Positions 63,491-64,000 of a DNA stretch of 64,000 nucleotides are shown here, piece by piece (position 1 is the stretch's first letter; every line of letters starts with the position of its first letter). The position numbers were made by a program, and so were the translations under genes. The stretch is from NCBI GenBank assembly GCA_947501635.1, contig CANMWT010000008.1, positions 1 through 64,000 on the forward strand, given 5' to 3'. The stretch comes from an uncultured Roseobacter sp. GTDB lineage: Bacteria > Pseudomonadota > Alphaproteobacteria > Rhodobacterales > Rhodobacteraceae. The notes below the pieces were generated by a model. It did no database searches and was not told the DNA's origin. It was given only the letters and a program-made list of their open reading frames with translations.

Positions 63491-64000
63491 ATGAACTGCT
63501 TTGATTTCTCTTTCCACTCCGCAGACCTCAGAGCGATGCCATCCGGCGCGCTATGGTGGCCGAAAGAGGCACTTTTATGTGTATCCGACCTGCATCTGGG
63601 CAAATCAGAGCGCGTGGCCCGCCGTATGGGCATGTCGCTGCCCCCCTATGAGACCCGCGAGACGCTCGAAAGGCTAGGACAGGATCTCGCGACCAGCCAG
63701 GCACGTACCGTTGTCTGTCTTGGCGACAGTTTTGACGATTTGCAGGCCAGCCACAGCCTGAGCGATGAGGACCAGATGTGGATCACCCGCTTGCAGGCAG
63801 GGCGCCGTTGGATCTGGATTGAAGGCAACCACGATCCAGGTCCGGTGGAGTTTGGCGGAACCCACCTGAAACAACTCAACATAGACCGCCTGATCTTTCG
63901 TCATATCGCCCAACCGGAAGCCGCAGGCGAAATCTCGGGCCATTACCACCCGAAGGCACGCCTGCATACCAAAGGCCGGACCATCTCGCGCCCGGCTTTT
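63491..64000 (+). CDS. pdeM: Ligase-associated endonuclease PdeM (partial)
   Basis: The first 170 residues of a calcineurin-like metallophosphoesterase, running off the window end. The metal-binding motifs are in order: SDLHLGKSER, GDSFDD, GNHD and GHYHPK. The ATG at 63491 gives the usual N-terminus; the ATG at 63480 is out of frame and stops at once. It follows the helicase by 39 bp. Confidence 0.92.
   Translation, partial: MNCFDFSFHSADLRAMPSGALWWPKEALLCVSDLHLGKSERVARRMGMSLPPYETRETLERLGQDLATSQARTVVCLGDSFDDLQASHSLSDEDQMWITRLQAGRRWIWIEGNHDPGPVEFGGTHLKQLNIDRLIFRHIAQPEAAGEISGHYHPKARLHTKGRTISRPAF

Noticed and set aside
1-64000. CRISPR arrays, rRNA genes, insertion sequences
   Set aside because: No regularly spaced repeats, rRNA sequence or transposase genes were seen anywhere in the window.

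Overview
The window is a piece of an alphaproteobacterial chromosome, most likely from the Roseobacter group of Rhodobacteraceae. This rests on gene content and order rather than any search: a ctaC-ctaB-ctaG-ctaE-surf1-thrC-M16 peptidase block beside tldD, an lysC-ptsP pair, a urtABCDE urea transporter, a Flp/Tad pilus locus whose pilins carry a TVDW motif, the ligase-associated helicase/PdeM pair, and moderately high GC. Nearly all of the sequence is ordinary, tightly packed chromosome. The accessory part is the first 4.7 kb. Layout: (1) 1-4685 is the right end of an integrative element inserted in a tRNA-Cys gene. It has, all on the minus strand, a tyrosine integrase, an unknown gene translationally coupled to it, an AlpA-type regulator, two very small overlapping genes and a DUF3631 ATPase. 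Downstream of the ATPase lies a cluster of TGACGCTT repeats that looks like a replication origin. The 3' half of tRNA-Cys at 4637-4685 marks the element end; the intact tRNA should lie left of the window. (2) 4686-12579 holds a RidA protein, a gene-poor stretch with a perfect 20-bp palindrome, a small secreted protein and the full urea ABC transporter. (3) 12712-23188 has a chemoreceptor, an ACT-domain protein, ptsP-lysC, a short-chain dehydrogenase and housekeeping hydrolases and transferases. (4) 23282-31639 has a SulP permease with a structured, terminator-containing leader, a purine salvage operon (mtnP to apt), a WD40-cytochrome c fusion, an FAD oxidoreductase and a secreted metallo-hydrolase. 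(5) 31842-39348 is the aa3 oxidase assembly block followed by surf1, thrC, an M16 peptidase and an acetyltransferase. (6) 39536-45077 has tldD, dprA and topA. (7) 45260-47661 is a 3-oxoacid CoA-transferase operon with a LOV photoreceptor histidine kinase gene inserted between the two subunit genes. (8) 47693-60884 is a lytic transglycosylase followed by a Tad pilus locus (two pilins, cpaB, cpaC, a lipoprotein, cpaE, cpaF, tadB, tadC, two tadD-like genes, prepilin peptidase) and an AAA ATPase. (9) 60998-64000 is a ligase-associated helicase and the start of pdeM, cut by the window end. The most interesting observations are the LOV kinase embedded in scoAB, whose usual phospho-accepting histidine appears to be glutamine; the dyad operator over the promoter of that operon; the attenuator-like leader of sulP; and the integrative element with its repeat cluster and its tandem 11-bp repeats in front of the integrase.
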